Positions 42,974-54,858 of a stretch of DNA of 64,000 bases are shown in pieces. The notes under the pieces are model-generated. The model saw nothing but the letters and a program-made list of their open reading frames with translations. It was not told where the DNA came from and ran no database searches. The position numbers and the translations under genes were made by a program. The DNA comes from Trichoplax sp. H2 (lineage: Eukaryota > Placozoa > Uniplacotomia > Trichoplacea), in contig NOWV01000093.1 of assembly GCA_003344405.1 (NCBI GenBank), forward strand, positions 1-64,000, read 5' to 3'. How positions within the stretch are numbered: position 1 is the stretch's first letter; each line of letters begins with the position of its first letter.

Positions 42974-44353
42974 AACCTTTCAATCGACACTTGACGCCTA
43001 TCTGGAAGATATCTAGCAAGGTGGTTATCACTACCGTGCCCATCAAGGTAAGAAAGGATCAATCGGATAGGACTCCTAAGACGCGATCCTATCCATTCCA
43101 TATACCAATCATGCATCCATTTGTGCAAAATTGATCGTCAATGCATGCTTTTAATATGTAGTGGGTAACTTTCTACAAGAAGAGACCTATGTGTATAGGA
43201 AGGTCCATAACGATTGATCTTTTTGGAGCGTTTTACTGGACGTAGTTTTTACCAATCAAACAGATCCATCTTGTCGATAGGTTAGAGAGAGTGAGATAGA
43301 AATTCAACATGAAACTGCAACGAATAGCGTACAACTGTAGATTGCATGGGATGAGAAGGAGACTTTGAACATGTGTATGGCCAGGGACTACACAACCCAT
43401 TAGCGTATTCGTAGGTTAGGGATTGCATCCTTGACAAGCTAGTTAAGGTTAAAGATTCATAAAAGCACTCTGCAAGCTACCGTTGTCGATGGCTTGGCAT
43501 CACGGGGTATAGCCCACCAATTTTATCCTTGCCAATAGATGTCAATCTGTACAACTTGCAGTATATGCCACTCTTATTCTATCAATTAATAGTTTTACTC
43601 AATGTCAACTTAGATCCTGCTACAAAGCAACTGTTCATAAAGGATAATGTATCAGATGCAACTGTACACAACATACTGTCCATGAAACCTCCATGGCTAG
43701 CAAATCGACATTGCGAAAGCATGACTAGCTGCATAGAATAAACCAACGGTTAAAATAATAGAATTTCACCTCAGATACTTCTGTCTAATCCTGATAGTTC
43801 TATCACAAACACCTAGTAAAACGACTTAAGAATTTGAAGGCATTTTCTCTGCCACAATCTAGGCGAAGTATTGCTTAGCCATTAGTTTCTAGACAGTCAA
43901 GACATCGAACGCATTTCAGGTGATGTGGGAGTTAAAATTCAATTCCTTAAGCTTATCTGCGATTACCCTCAATCGAATCCACATACGAGTATAGTATTCT
44001 ACTACATTTGTACACTTGCTTGTTTACAAATATTATTCCTAAATACGGTAGAGTACAATTGCAAATTGGTCAATATCAATCAACTATTTCCTGTTACTAG
44101 CCGTTAATACGAACTGATTCGAATACACTTTATTAACGATGAATCGTTGCGATGAATATTAATTTGATACCATCAAACTTTCTATATACGTGCATACACG
44201 TGCATATATACCAAGTAGAACATGCGATAATCAATCAAATCTTATTAAAACACTTATTGTCACATACTCGTAACTTATACGACATTCTAAATTGCCAATT
44301 GGTCTTCTATTTTGCAGGACTGCCCAGCCAGGAAATACCAGAGAAGCACAAAA

Positions 44354-45241
44354 ATGTCAACGTTACTCAATATTGTCTTTCAATTCTATTTTATCACCCA
44401 TATACCTATTACTATCTTGCTAGACAGTCAAGCCATTTTTCCAGATTCATACTATCCAAAATCGGTATTATTCGCTAACTCGAGAATTACTGTGGAATTA
44501 ATTAATTAATCTTATTGCTTTGATATGAACAATTTTATGATGCGAAACGTCCATACCTGTTCTATCGGTATTTACTGGTATCCAACCATGTACCGTTGCT
44601 ATCTTAGGTTACAGGTGTCATGCAGTTTCACATCAATGAATTTAAAGATCCTCTGATGGCAGATCCACCTATTTGGCTGCAAACATTTATAGTGATCGAA
44701 TGCCTACTTCAGCTACCTTTCTTCTTCTTTGCATCATATGCCTTTATAAAAGGTACCAGAATATCAATATCTATGTTTGTTTATTATCAACCTATTTGAT
44801 ACAAATACCCCCCAAAAATTCGTTCTACAAAGTATTAAATATTATCTTACCGTATAACTAGTTGATTTACTTTATCAACGTAAATAACTGTAATTTATAA
44901 AGCACAAATAAGTAAAATTAGAATCCATTTTACCGCCATGTTGATTGTGCTTCAAAAATTTCTAACGGATTATATTTTTTATTCTAGGCATAAAGAAATG
45001 CAAATGGGTTAAATTACCGTGCATAGTCTATGCTGCACATGTTGCTACTACGGTAGTACCAATTTTGGCTCATCTCGCTCTCACCGACTTTTCTAACGCC
45101 ACCATAGGGCCTAAAACCGACAAAGAACGACTAATATTAATTGCTATTTATATACCCTATCTCGTTATACCAGTAATGCTGCTATTTTACGTGCTTGCCT
45201 TACGATTTGATGAACCGCAAACTAAAAGCAAGCGACATTAA
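44354..45241 (+). CDS. TMEM97: Sigma-2 receptor / TMEM97 (EXPERA domain protein)
   Basis: Four-pass ER membrane protein of the EXPERA family. In vertebrates it binds sterols and interacts with NPC1. Exons are 44354-44464, 44626-44752 and 44988-45241, 163 residues (human 176). Exon 1 gives FYFITHIPITILLDSQAIFP (human YFLSHIPITLFMDLQAVLP). Exon 2 gives EFKDPLMADPPIW and LLQLPFFFFASYAFIKG (human EFKDPLLQEPPAW and FQLPFFPIATYAFLKG). Exon 3 gives the last two helices. The two acidic residues corresponding to human Asp29 and Asp56 are present. The protein ends in KSKRH, a K-x-K-x-x dilysine ER-retrieval signal like that of the human protein. For exon 2, the acceptor TCATGCAG at 44618-44625 preserves the phase. 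Confidence 0.96.
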
Positions 45242-46816
45242 CACATCACATAAATTCTATCAAGGACGCCCTTCTAAAGTACTTCCTCATGATAAATTTT
45301 AAACGTTTGGAGGAATCTGTATTATCATATCCTAGAAACAATACTAGCATCGTGCTCTATGCACCCTCTATAGTCATTACAAAAAAGTTTTAGATCCCAA
45401 CTCGCTCATTAGCAGTTTCATTGATATTTTACAAAAAAAATTATACTAATATTTGAGGCTCTAAATATATAGAAATAAGTATATTTTGCGCTACATCATC
45501 ATTGTTGTATTTGACCAATACCTCCGTCAAGTGCTGCACTATACAGCACTAGGGAAAGTTCAATCCTCCCAATTTGTAACCATAGTTTCTAAGAGATTAA
45601 AGCTAAACTAAACTAGTAAAACGATTTGTCTTCGCCATACCATGTATGAATACCAATTAAATACCACTGTTAAATGTTCATTTATTCATTTTAACAATTC
45701 CTAAGCTTAGAAATAAAATCTGAAAAGCTTATCCGATATCTTATGTGATCTAATTGATCTGTTATCAACATGAGTTATCCTATATCTCCCAATCCATTTG
45801 TTTATTAGACAAGTATATGCGGTAATCGTCATCATTTATGAAACTGAACTTAAACAGTTTTCATGTATTTGACGAATTGGTTAACGAACGTTTACGAAGA
45901 AGTTCAATCTATATGCGGCAATGGCCATTATTTGTGAAACTGAGTTTAAGCAGTTTTTATACGTTTGAAAAATTGGTTAATGAACGTTTACGAACAAAAT
46001 CTCAAGTTCCCCATTTTTTTAATATAGCATTCAGCAATGAATTTTTCCTTATATAGACCAACATACCATATAACTTAATGTAGATATCCTAATATGCTAC
46101 ATGATATAGGAACATTCACGCCTTGACTAGTGCTGGATCGATATGCTCGTATTGGCTTAGCAATATTTGTAAGCTCATATAATGCCACTTGTAATCGAAT
46201 GTAATACTTATAGCTAGTCATACTTATTGAAGGGTCCATCATAAAAAATTTTTGCCGCTAAAACATAATTTTATTTCGCACCAGATTAAAAATAAATAGT
46301 TTTTATGGTATCACAAATAAGTTGATTAGCAAAGCACAAATCTTCCTGAATAGCAAAACCAACCATGTATGATACGATATCATTTACAACTATTTCCGAA
46401 AGTGAAGATAGAATTTTCATAATACTTTATCACATTCATAGCCCTGTCATACCTATACCATATCATAAAATATTACTTTGGTTATGGTATATCGGGATAT
46501 TTAAAAGCGCAATAGCGACGAATACTATTCGATAATTGCTTTTCATGATATAAATCACGTTAATTCTATACGTAGGCGCAGCTTTTACATTGATGTATTT
46601 AAATTTACTTATTCTTATAACGATAAAAATCTAAAATCTATAGGTCTGATACATTTTATCTATGTATTTAAATAAAGTCAATCGATGTAAAGAAGAAGCC
46701 TACAGGATTTTATAGCAAATTAGACTGCTACGGTAATTTTACTAGTAAGTGATCAGACTGAGGATACCTGGTACGCGTATAGTATTTCGATTTAATTCTC
46801 TTTAAACGACTGTATT
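45242..46816. other. Spacer between TMEM97 and the K/A-rich secreted protein gene
   Basis: The genes converge (both stops face this spacer). It contains a two-copy 96-bp tandem repeat (45814-46006), and the frame at 45838-46056 is open only because 96 is divisible by three. No other feature seen. Confidence 0.55.
45814..46006. repeat. Two-copy tandem repeat, 96-bp unit
   Basis: TATATGCGG(T/C)AAT...AAACTGA(A/G)(C/T)TTAA(A/G)CAG...GGTTAA(C/T)GAACGTTTACGAA occurs at 45814-45909 and 45910-46006 at about 80% identity. In frame, the repeated peptide contains LVNERLR twice. Confidence 0.85.
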
Positions 46817-47875
46817 CTATTTCTTGGCTTGAATAACCTTGACAGCATCCATAATCAATCGTGCTTCCTTATTAGCTTTCTCTGCAACATGTCTAGCTTC
46901 ATCTGAGAGGTGATCTAATTTTTTAGCTTCATGGAACATTTTCATCTGTAATTTTTTAATTTCATGAGTCATTCGATTCAAACCATTAGCTTCTTCTCTT
47001 ATCTTCTCTGCATCTTGTTTAGCCTTTGTAGCAGTTTTACTCGCTTGAGCGGCAGCAAATTTTAAATCTGCGGCAAACTTTTTCATTTCAGGTACCATTT
47101 TCTTAACTTCAGCAATAACTGGACCTTTAATCGATAGAGCAGTTTTTTTAACCTCTTTAGCAACTTCAGACATAACCTTAGCTTGTTCCTTCTTTAAAAT
47201 AGCTTTCATTACTTTCTTTGCTTTTTGTACGTCAGTAAAAGCTTTAAATTTTTCTTGTTTAACTACTTTATGGGCCATTTGTTCTGTATTTGTAGCTTCC
47301 GACATTATTTTATTTTCTGCTTTCTTTACCTTATGGCGAATTTCTGTCTTCAATTTATGAGCCTCATCATTAATCGAATGGATCATGGTATTTGCCTCAC
47401 TCTTGATTTTTTTTTGAGCTTGATCAGCTATTTTCGAATCGGCATAATCGACTTTCTGGATTTCCTTGCGGATATATCCATCAGCTTTTTTTTCATGCTG
47501 GCGAATTTTTTTATCAGCTTGATGTACTGCCGCATTCACGTCATGAGAAAGTTTACGTACCTCTTGATTTCCTATATGTTTAAGTTCTACTTTTGCGGCT
47601 TTAATTTCCTTTGCTATATCGTATTGGCCATTCTTTTTTAACTCCTTTAGAGTACGATCCATTATCTTTTTAGCCTCTTCAATCCTTGCGGCAACTTTTT
47701 TAGCCGCGGATTCTGCATCTTTCGCCTTTTTTTTAGAAAGCATTCCGGCCGCAGCTACCTTCTTTATGTCCTTTCCATGCCCTAAATTAAATGCCGCGAC
47801 TTGGCTAACGGTAAAGCATGCTATCAATAATGATAATATTACAAACTTTTGATTCATTTCCAAGCTTGTATCCAA
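46817..47875 (-). CDS. Secreted lysine/alanine-rich helical protein, intronless, unknown function
   Basis: I do not recognise a family. The single uninterrupted frame encodes 352 residues. A signal peptide starts at Met1 or Met7 (NQKFVILSLLIACFTVSQVA) with likely cleavage after ...VAA. The mature part is very rich in Lys, Ala, Glu, Met and His, with no Trp and no Cys (the only Cys is in the signal peptide) and just two Pro. It is predicted by eye to be almost wholly alpha-helical, with abundant AKK/AEK motifs reminiscent of LEA or apolipoprotein-like amphipathic helices, though no strict 11-mer or heptad is obvious. A TATA-like box lies about 115 bp upstream of the ATG. The neighbours are intron-rich, so a single-exon gene is notable. 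The + strand frame at 47225-47641 is its shadow. Confidence 0.9.
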   Translation of the reverse strand: MDTSLEMNQKFVILSLLIACFTVSQVAAFNLGHGKDIKKVAAAGMLSKKKAKDAESAAKKVAARIEEAKKIMDRTLKELKKNGQYDIAKEIKAAKVELKHIGNQEVRKLSHDVNAAVHQADKKIRQHEKKADGYIRKEIQKVDYADSKIADQAQKKIKSEANTMIHSINDEAHKLKTEIRHKVKKAENKIMSEATNTEQMAHKVVKQEKFKAFTDVQKAKKVMKAILKKEQAKVMSEVAKEVKKTALSIKGPVIAEVKKMVPEMKKFAADLKFAAAQASKTATKAKQDAEKIREEANGLNRMTHEIKKLQMKMFHEAKKLDHLSDEARHVAEKANKEARLIMDAVKVIQAKK

Positions 47876-50800
47876 TTTGATATATTCAAAATTATGAAAA
47901 AGTGTTTTATAAAATGTTTAGTGATCCTTTAAATTAGTAGACCGAATGAAAATTTCAAGAAACTATTTTTATTGGATCTTTGACTGTCTTTATATACTAC
48001 AGCAGAGCAATATTGGAAGGTAAACTATAAACGTAATTATTGACGTCTTGACATCGATTTTCGCCACGTATCCTTTGTTGATACAGTAAAGAATGAATAC
48101 CATATGGTTCTATAGGCATAACAGTATTTGCAAATAGAAAATTAATTTATTTTGTACCACATTCAATCATAATAAATTACATATATCTAGGAACAGAACT
48201 GTATCTGTTACCCTTCATAAAAGGACATTCTTTATTGCTGACATTGACACCCTATATAAACCTATATAAAGCAGTTATAACCAATGGGCATGCGAGATTT
48301 AATAATACAATACTGTTTGCTTGAGGTTAAAGTAATTTTGTAGAATATGATGACATCCAAAATCAATAAAGGCGTATGGTAAAATTTAAATATCGTACAA
48401 TATTTACTAATTCTACCGACTAAATAACAATCCAATGAATTCTTTCAAGTTACCAACTTCATATAAAAGTAGCTGATCGCGCATTTATGATATGATTTTA
48501 TTGATGTTGCTATATGCTTCCTGGTACGGACACAGGAAAATGGATCAGTTTGCCAATAATAGCAATCTCAATGTATCAATCGTATGAAAATAGCATAGAT
48601 AATCAATTTACTTCAATTTATAAATCATAAATCATATCTGTGCGCTGAAATAGAATATAAAATCGGACTCCCTTACAGCTAAGTCTTAATGCATAATTGT
48701 AAATTGAACTGCGTATTAACCAGTAAAGTTAAGGTAGCGTTTTTAATGACGTATTATAGAACAAATTAAAAATAGCCAATTTATGATGCCCTCTAGAACA
48801 TTAGAATTTTAGTTTACATTTTTAAGTTAACTGGATTAATTCGATGACGTAATATACGTATATTTATACCAATCATGCATGCATACATACATCTAAAATG
48901 GTTATAACTTGAGTGCAAAAGCAAATACGAAAATTATTTGTCCTATGTCTGAGTCATTATTTCATTGTTTTTAAATAATAGCGCAGACTAAATCCTAGAA
49001 ATGACTACAAATTAATAGGTAGAAAGAAAGCTTTCCAGTCATTCCTCAACCTGTATATAACCATCCTCAAGATGACGTACCTGTTGCACACTCATAATAT
49101 CAGATCAACGCTTTAAATAGTTTGATACCTTTTATTCTTAATCATGATATACTGTAAACTGCTGTCTCTAGAAATTATTACATACCAAATCCAGAAGCAA
49201 AGGACAGAATTAGCTCTACTGTAGGTGATAAGGTCTACACTTGGAGTGAATTTGATCGTCATTAAGTAATCACCATACTGATCAGAGTCTCTGAACAATT
49301 GCATCCCATTCATGTAAAAGGAAGCGGAGTTTCCATGCTTCTGTGATATCAATCTTAGGATTATCCTTTGATACATTTGTTTTTTCGTTGCCGTATTTCA
49401 TTGACATGAATTGCATCATACTGAAAGTTCTATACTTGTAATTAATTGGATAGCAGAATTAAACATTATGCAATCCAAGCCATTCCCAAGTATCAATATC
49501 AATCATACACTCCAACCCCGTAACCATAGCCCGTCCGTTGGACGAAGGTAACAATACAATTTGAAATATTTCGAAATTTTATACATATAGCTTGAATGAT
49601 TGACAACAATATTAATAACCTAACCTTTACCCGATTAATCTATGCAAGATCTTCATTGCGTAATTATGATGAATGAAATAATTGACTAATAACTCTATGA
49701 AGGAAGTCAGCTGAAATGGATATTACCATATTCTCTTCCTAACGACGTATTGTGACGTAGGAAATATTAAAATATGTTTTCTTGTAACCTCCTTGTTACG
49801 CATGTTCACGTTATGGCAAATGACTGTTTTACTATGGTTTATTCACAGTTTGTATGTCATATATGAAAGTGATGGATTACAGTACTATCATTCTGATTAA
49901 TAATCATCAATATAATGAAGATCTCGGTGCTATATTCTTAAAAATTATTTTAATCCGAATATAAAAAGGATTTTAGCATTTCCCAGAAGCAATATGCTTA
50001 TTGTACAGTACAAGAACGTGATTTCGCTTAGAGAAATTATCTCGGGCATTTGCTTGTTGCGTGCACTTCACTACATATAAATGCTGCCCATAGGTTGTAG
50101 CTTCAAAGAAAAATAAGAGAATCCAGGGCATAATCCTACGGGCATTGCCCAATACCTTGGTACTAATTATGAGATGCATTGCTCAGTAAATGGAGCTTAA
50201 ATTAGTTAGATAATTAATTAATTAGCAAAGCACTCTGGCAATAGACACGATATCATATCAACGACTTATAGCAGTAAGACCGGTACTTTAAAACTTCTGC
50301 TGAATTAAATATACAACGATTTTTAAAGAATGATCTGAAGTTGGTAAGTATGATAGATAAGTTTCCTAATAAGACCTTATATATTAATTATAGACTAAGG
50401 CATTCTTGGCTCATAATTTTCTCAATTTAATTCTTACATAGTATTTATATAGAGTTTCAAGTCGCTTTCGTAAGTGAAAACTATGTACTGCACAAATTAA
50501 GCTAGTTATACGTATAGGCGGATCACTAGATGGTAATAATTAACTTGTTTAATCCAGTCTATATCAACATTAAATACTATCATTTTTATCAACCGTTTAC
50601 TGGATATTTCTCACGTTTCAGTGTACTTATTCTTGTTAATATTTTTATTTTAGAGATTTAGTGAGTAAATTTTTAAATCTACGAGTACTTATTATGCTAG
50701 CGATTGGGAGATCTATATGTAAGAATTAAACATGTTGGTATTCAATTCTCTATCCTAACGACTACAACGATCAGTCTTGATTTTTTTTGGTTTGGGATGG

Positions 50801-51186
50801 TTCAAACTTATATTATAGACAGGAATAATAGGAATGCAATTCGTATTGCTATAAGTGTTTAGTATTGAATGAGCTTATTTCAAGGATATGCTACCTGGAG
50901 GCCCTTGATTGAAGTTTATTTATATTACATTCATTTAAAGATGAGAAATTGGTTATTATTAACTTCGATGAATTTATTTATTCAGCAGTAATGTCAATAG
51001 TAAGATATTTCACGCAAACACGGACAATCAATATATCAAATGTTGGTTTTTTCTCAGTAATCAATTCATGTTCACGTGAATGGTTATAAATTGCTAAATG
51101 TTTCTAATACTGTATTATTATTTCATCTACTACGGCTGAAGTAAAAAAATTGAGCAAAGTCCTTACAGATCAAAGCGACTTTCACA
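47876..51186. other. Spacer upstream of UPB1 and of the K/A-rich protein gene
   Basis: It contains the promoter of the K/A-rich gene on the left. On the minus strand, two frames look partly exon-like. One is 49973-50179, with a hydrophobic start MPWILLFFFEATTYGQ. The other is 49113-49376, with SASFYMNGMQLFRDSDQYGD and TIKFTPSVDLITYS, which reads up to a possible donor G|GTATGT near 49182. They could be exons of one small secreted-protein gene, but I could not join them in phase. Confidence 0.4.
47988..47996 (-). promoter_or_regulatory. TATA-like box of the K/A-rich secreted protein gene
   Basis: On the minus strand this reads TATATAAAG, about 115 bp before the ATG. It would fit a transcription start about 30 bp downstream and a short 5' UTR of about 85 bp. 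This is a pattern match only. Confidence 0.5.
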
Positions 51187-54100
51187 ATGGGAGAAGAAAT
51201 ATTTAGCTTGGAAAGTTTACTAGAGAAAAATTTACAAGGTCGTGATTTGGATGAAGCTAAGCGCATACTTTATGGATCAGGATTCAGGTTAGAGTTGTCA
51301 TAGTATTCTTCTCATACCATTTGCTCAAAATTTTCAAGGAATGAGCTTCCATTCAGTTTTCTTCTTTAACATCGGTGATTCAATAAGGTACCTTACACAA
51401 TTTTATAGTTGAATCATACTAAAGAGAGAAATTTGTAGGGTTTAATATCATTTTTAATGTAATCACGTTTAAATCTCTTTCCTTTCGTAACTGAAGTGGC
51501 TAAATCATGTAATATTAATTATTTAATCTTAGTGCTTTAACGCTACCCGAGACAGCGTCTCGAGAAGCAACAGATCTAGATTTCGAGCTGAAAGGATATA
51601 AAATCTCTGCTCAAGCTGAAGAAACACGACCGCCTAGAATAGTACGAATTGGTCTGGTACAGAATAAAATTCACTTGCCTACGACAGCATCCATTGTTGA
51701 GCAGGTTAGCAAGATCTACATTGATTGACCGTATCACATAATAATAGCACGAATTGAAAACTGAAAATCGTTTTTCTTGTGTACTTCTTAAGTACGGAGT
51801 CCAAGGTACACACGCTATCATGCATACTCAATTTTATTACCTTTCTTTTTGAATGGCTTGACATGCTAAGTTAGGATCTAATAGCCTGATTTAAATGATA
51901 AATATCTATTCTCATCTCGTTACTAATCACTGTAGCGCGAGGCATTACATCAAAGAATTAGTCAAATTACGAAAGTAGCAGCAGATTGTGGGGTCAATGT
52001 TATATGTTACCAAGAAGCATGGAGTAAGTAGCAAGCCACATTTAATATATCGATTATTCATGTCCCAACGGGATAAATACTGTATTTATTTCGTTTAATC
52101 ACAGTCTTTACTTACGGTATCACTTTAAAATTGTAATTTTAATTAAGTCAAATAATTTTTCTTTCTATTTTCTGGTTAGATATGCCTTTTGCTTTTTGTA
52201 CACGTGAAAAGCATCCTTGGTGTCAATTTGCAGAATCTGCTGAAGATGGACCATCGGCAAAATTGTGTTGTCAGGTAGAGTTGCGCTGATGCTAAGTTTT
52301 AAGCGTTGTAATTTGTTAAAAGATCTACGAAAGATCAATTCATGTTAACTTTTATACGTTTAATACTACTTCTAATCCAAAATTTTTGTCACAGTTGGCC
52401 GAACGATACAATATGGTCATCCTGTCGCCTATTTTAGAAAGAGATTCTTTGCATGGCGATACAATCTTTAATACAACAAGTAATAAAAATGATCAGAATA
52501 TTAAGCAACTACCGCAGTATTTATAGACATTAACAAAACCGTATTGCTAATTCTTGATTTTTTATATACTGTGAGGATTGTTCGTAATCCATATATTACA
52601 ATTATGATAGTGTACTATATTAGCATTCTTAATAAGAGATTTAATTTAACTTTTTAGCCGTCATTTCAAATCACGGCAAGGTTATTGGAAAAACACGAAA
52701 AAATCATATACCTCGCGTTGGCGCCTTTAATGAGGTAATAACTTTACTTCATATTATTCATAGTAACAGTAATATTTTAAACTAATCATTTCCTGATTGG
52801 CGTTTAATTAACTCATATTTGTAATACGATCCTATCTTGCTATATAGTCAACTTATTACATGGAGGGTGATACTGGTCATCGAGTGTTCGAAACAGATTT
52901 TGGTAAATACCAAGAAAATTACAAGTCTCTTTTCTAAAACAGATGCAAAGGAATAGTTTCTTTACTGCCACTTGCGAATTAAGCTAACAAGAAGATACGT
53001 TTTCTTTGTAGCCAAATTACATTTGCAATTCGAGAAATATTCATTCAAACGCGTATTTACCGTTAACGTAAATGTTATCAGAAGCACATTTTTTTGCAAT
53101 AGATCCAAGAACACTGTACTAGTGTACAGCTTATTTGATATTTTTTCAAATCATGCTAACTAGCACTAACTCTGACCATTTATAGGAAAGATTGCTATCA
53201 ATATCTGCTATGGTCGTCATCATCCCCTTAATTGGCTAATGTATGGAGTAAATGGAGCAGAAATAGTCTTTAATCCATCTGCCACCGTAGGAGCTTTAAG
53301 GTATCGCAATTGTTAATTCTGATTTTATAAGTGTCGAATCCCCTAATCTCCACTGGACTTGACTGAAATTTTAGCTACGATTAAACCTTTCTCCGTTCGA
53401 ATTTGTCAATTTCACCATAGTTCTACTGAAAGATTCACTTATCGTTAATCGTATGCTTTTAATCGACTTCTATAACCAATAGCGAGCCTATGTGGTCAAT
53501 TGAGGCGAGAAATGCTGCCATTGCGAATACGTACTTCACAGCGGGGATTAACCGCGTAGGAACGGTAAGATACATTGTTGAGGTTTTTGAAGAGGAAATA
53601 TAGCAGTAAAACCTATAAAGCAATTCGATTATACTGCAGTTATTTATTGTGTAGTACAGACTAAAAAGCTACGGTATTAACTCTCATTTAATTTCCTAGG
53701 AATCATATCCTAACGAATTTACTGATGGTGATGGAAAGCCAGGTATGATTAAAATAGATGATCATATTACTAAGAAATAAAGACCTAAAAGATATCTTTT
53801 CCATGCAACTATAATTCTAGCTCATCACGATTTTGGACATTTTTACGGTAAAAACTTATTTCTATTCTATATTCATTGCCAATAATAGATAACCAAAGCA
53901 CTACAATAACGTAGTTAATAGTATCCTATTAATATGATAACACATATTTATTTATTACGTTCAACTGATCAATGTATTAAAGCTAGCTAGCTATTGATGG
54001 TATTTCTAACTTTGATGATATTCAGGTTCCAGTTATGTAGCTGCTCCAAATGGTGGTAGAACTCCGGTATATACAGGATTCTCTAGATAATATATCTTCT

Positions 54101-54482
54101 GTTTAAACGTTTATGCATTAATCATTTCTTTCAATGTTAAATTTTGAAGCTTCATCTTGTTAACTCATATTTCTATATTTTTTTCAAAGATTTTGCATTG
54201 TTAATTTTTTAAGCTATATTTCGAATCATGACAGGGTTTAAGCCGCGTTAACGAAGGTTTGCTGGTTGTAGAGTTGGATTTGAATTTGATTCGCCAAATT
54301 AAAGATAAATGGGGATTTCAGGTTAAGATAATATAAATTGGTGTCCTGCAAGGATTTTATCAGCACACACTCACAAATTTGTTTACGATTTTTTATAGAT
54401 GACTGCTCGATTAGATATGTATGCTAAAGAATTAGCTAACGCCGTATCATCTGACTTTAAGCCTTCAATCATTAAAGGTTAA
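51187..54482 (+). CDS. UPB1: Beta-ureidopropionase (N-carbamoyl-beta-alanine amidohydrolase)
   Basis: Third enzyme of reductive pyrimidine breakdown. It hydrolyses N-carbamoyl-beta-alanine to beta-alanine, CO2 and ammonia. Fourteen exons (51187-51287, 51533-51704, 51936-52023, 52180-52274, 52395-52479, 52658-52734, 52848-52902, 53186-53300, 53483-53564, 53700-53742, 53821-53847, 54026-54066, 54235-54321, 54399-54482) join in phase to 383 residues (human 384). The nitrilase triad is visible: Glu in CYQEAW (exon 3), Lys in [12 protein letters not shown] (exon 6) and Cys in [13 protein letters not shown] (exon 8). Other conserved blocks are [25 protein letters not shown] and [16 protein letters not shown]. 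It starts [16 protein letters not shown], like the animal enzymes. The 27-bp exon 11 is unusually small. The gene ends tail to tail with GUCD1. Confidence 0.97.
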
Positions 54483-54858
54483 CATCCTTCAATAACTGAA
54501 AAACAAATATTATGATTTATTATGGTATGAGAATTTTTTCTGAATAATAAATAAGGATAACCATTTCATAAATAGTTTGTAACTATGCTACCGTAATTCA
54601 GTATTAGTAGAAATACAATCGTGGATCTTAGGTGTTAGAAGTTTTCTTACGCCTAGTGTTTATGTATTCCATTTGGTGTAGAAATAATTATATAGGGTAA
54701 CATAAATTGGTTGTTGTTATAGCTGATAAAGTTTTACCCTTTTCATTACATAACATCTTCGATGTTATCATGATGCACTACAACTTCTAAATCATATTAC
54801 AAAATTATCATTGTGGTCTTTAATAAAGTGACATATTAAGGTTTCTGTAATATTATAC
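54483..54858. other. Short spacer between convergent UPB1 and GUCD1
   Basis: Only 376 bp separate the two stop codons. The spacer carries the AATAAA for UPB1 and an ATTAAA on the minus strand (54821-54826) that may serve GUCD1. Confidence 0.6.
54546..54551 (+). other. Polyadenylation signal of UPB1
   Basis: AATAAA about 65 bp after the UPB1 stop codon, in the short spacer before the convergent GUCD1 gene. Confidence 0.55.

Larger units (their letters stand above)
39679..44353. other. Repeat-rich spacer between MTFP1 and TMEM97
   Basis: No recognisable gene. It contains diverged 200-bp repeats (40864-41480), the second scaffold gap with duplicated flanks, and GTAC-type palindromic runs. Two frames look more coding-like than background but match nothing I know: 41848-42051 (+), and about 43460-43741 (+), which starts near HSASYRCRWLGITGYSPP and contains NLDPATKQLFIKDNVSDAT. 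Either could be an exon of an undetected gene or a transposon remnant. Confidence 0.5.

Noticed and set aside
42485-43046. Frames around the second gap
   Set aside because: Same cause: palindromic GTAC arrays, and in one case the frame runs through the N bases.
47225-47641. 138-codon plus-strand frame
   Set aside because: It is antisense to the K/A-rich gene. Its Phe/Leu-rich composition is what the reverse strand of Lys/Glu/Ala codons gives.
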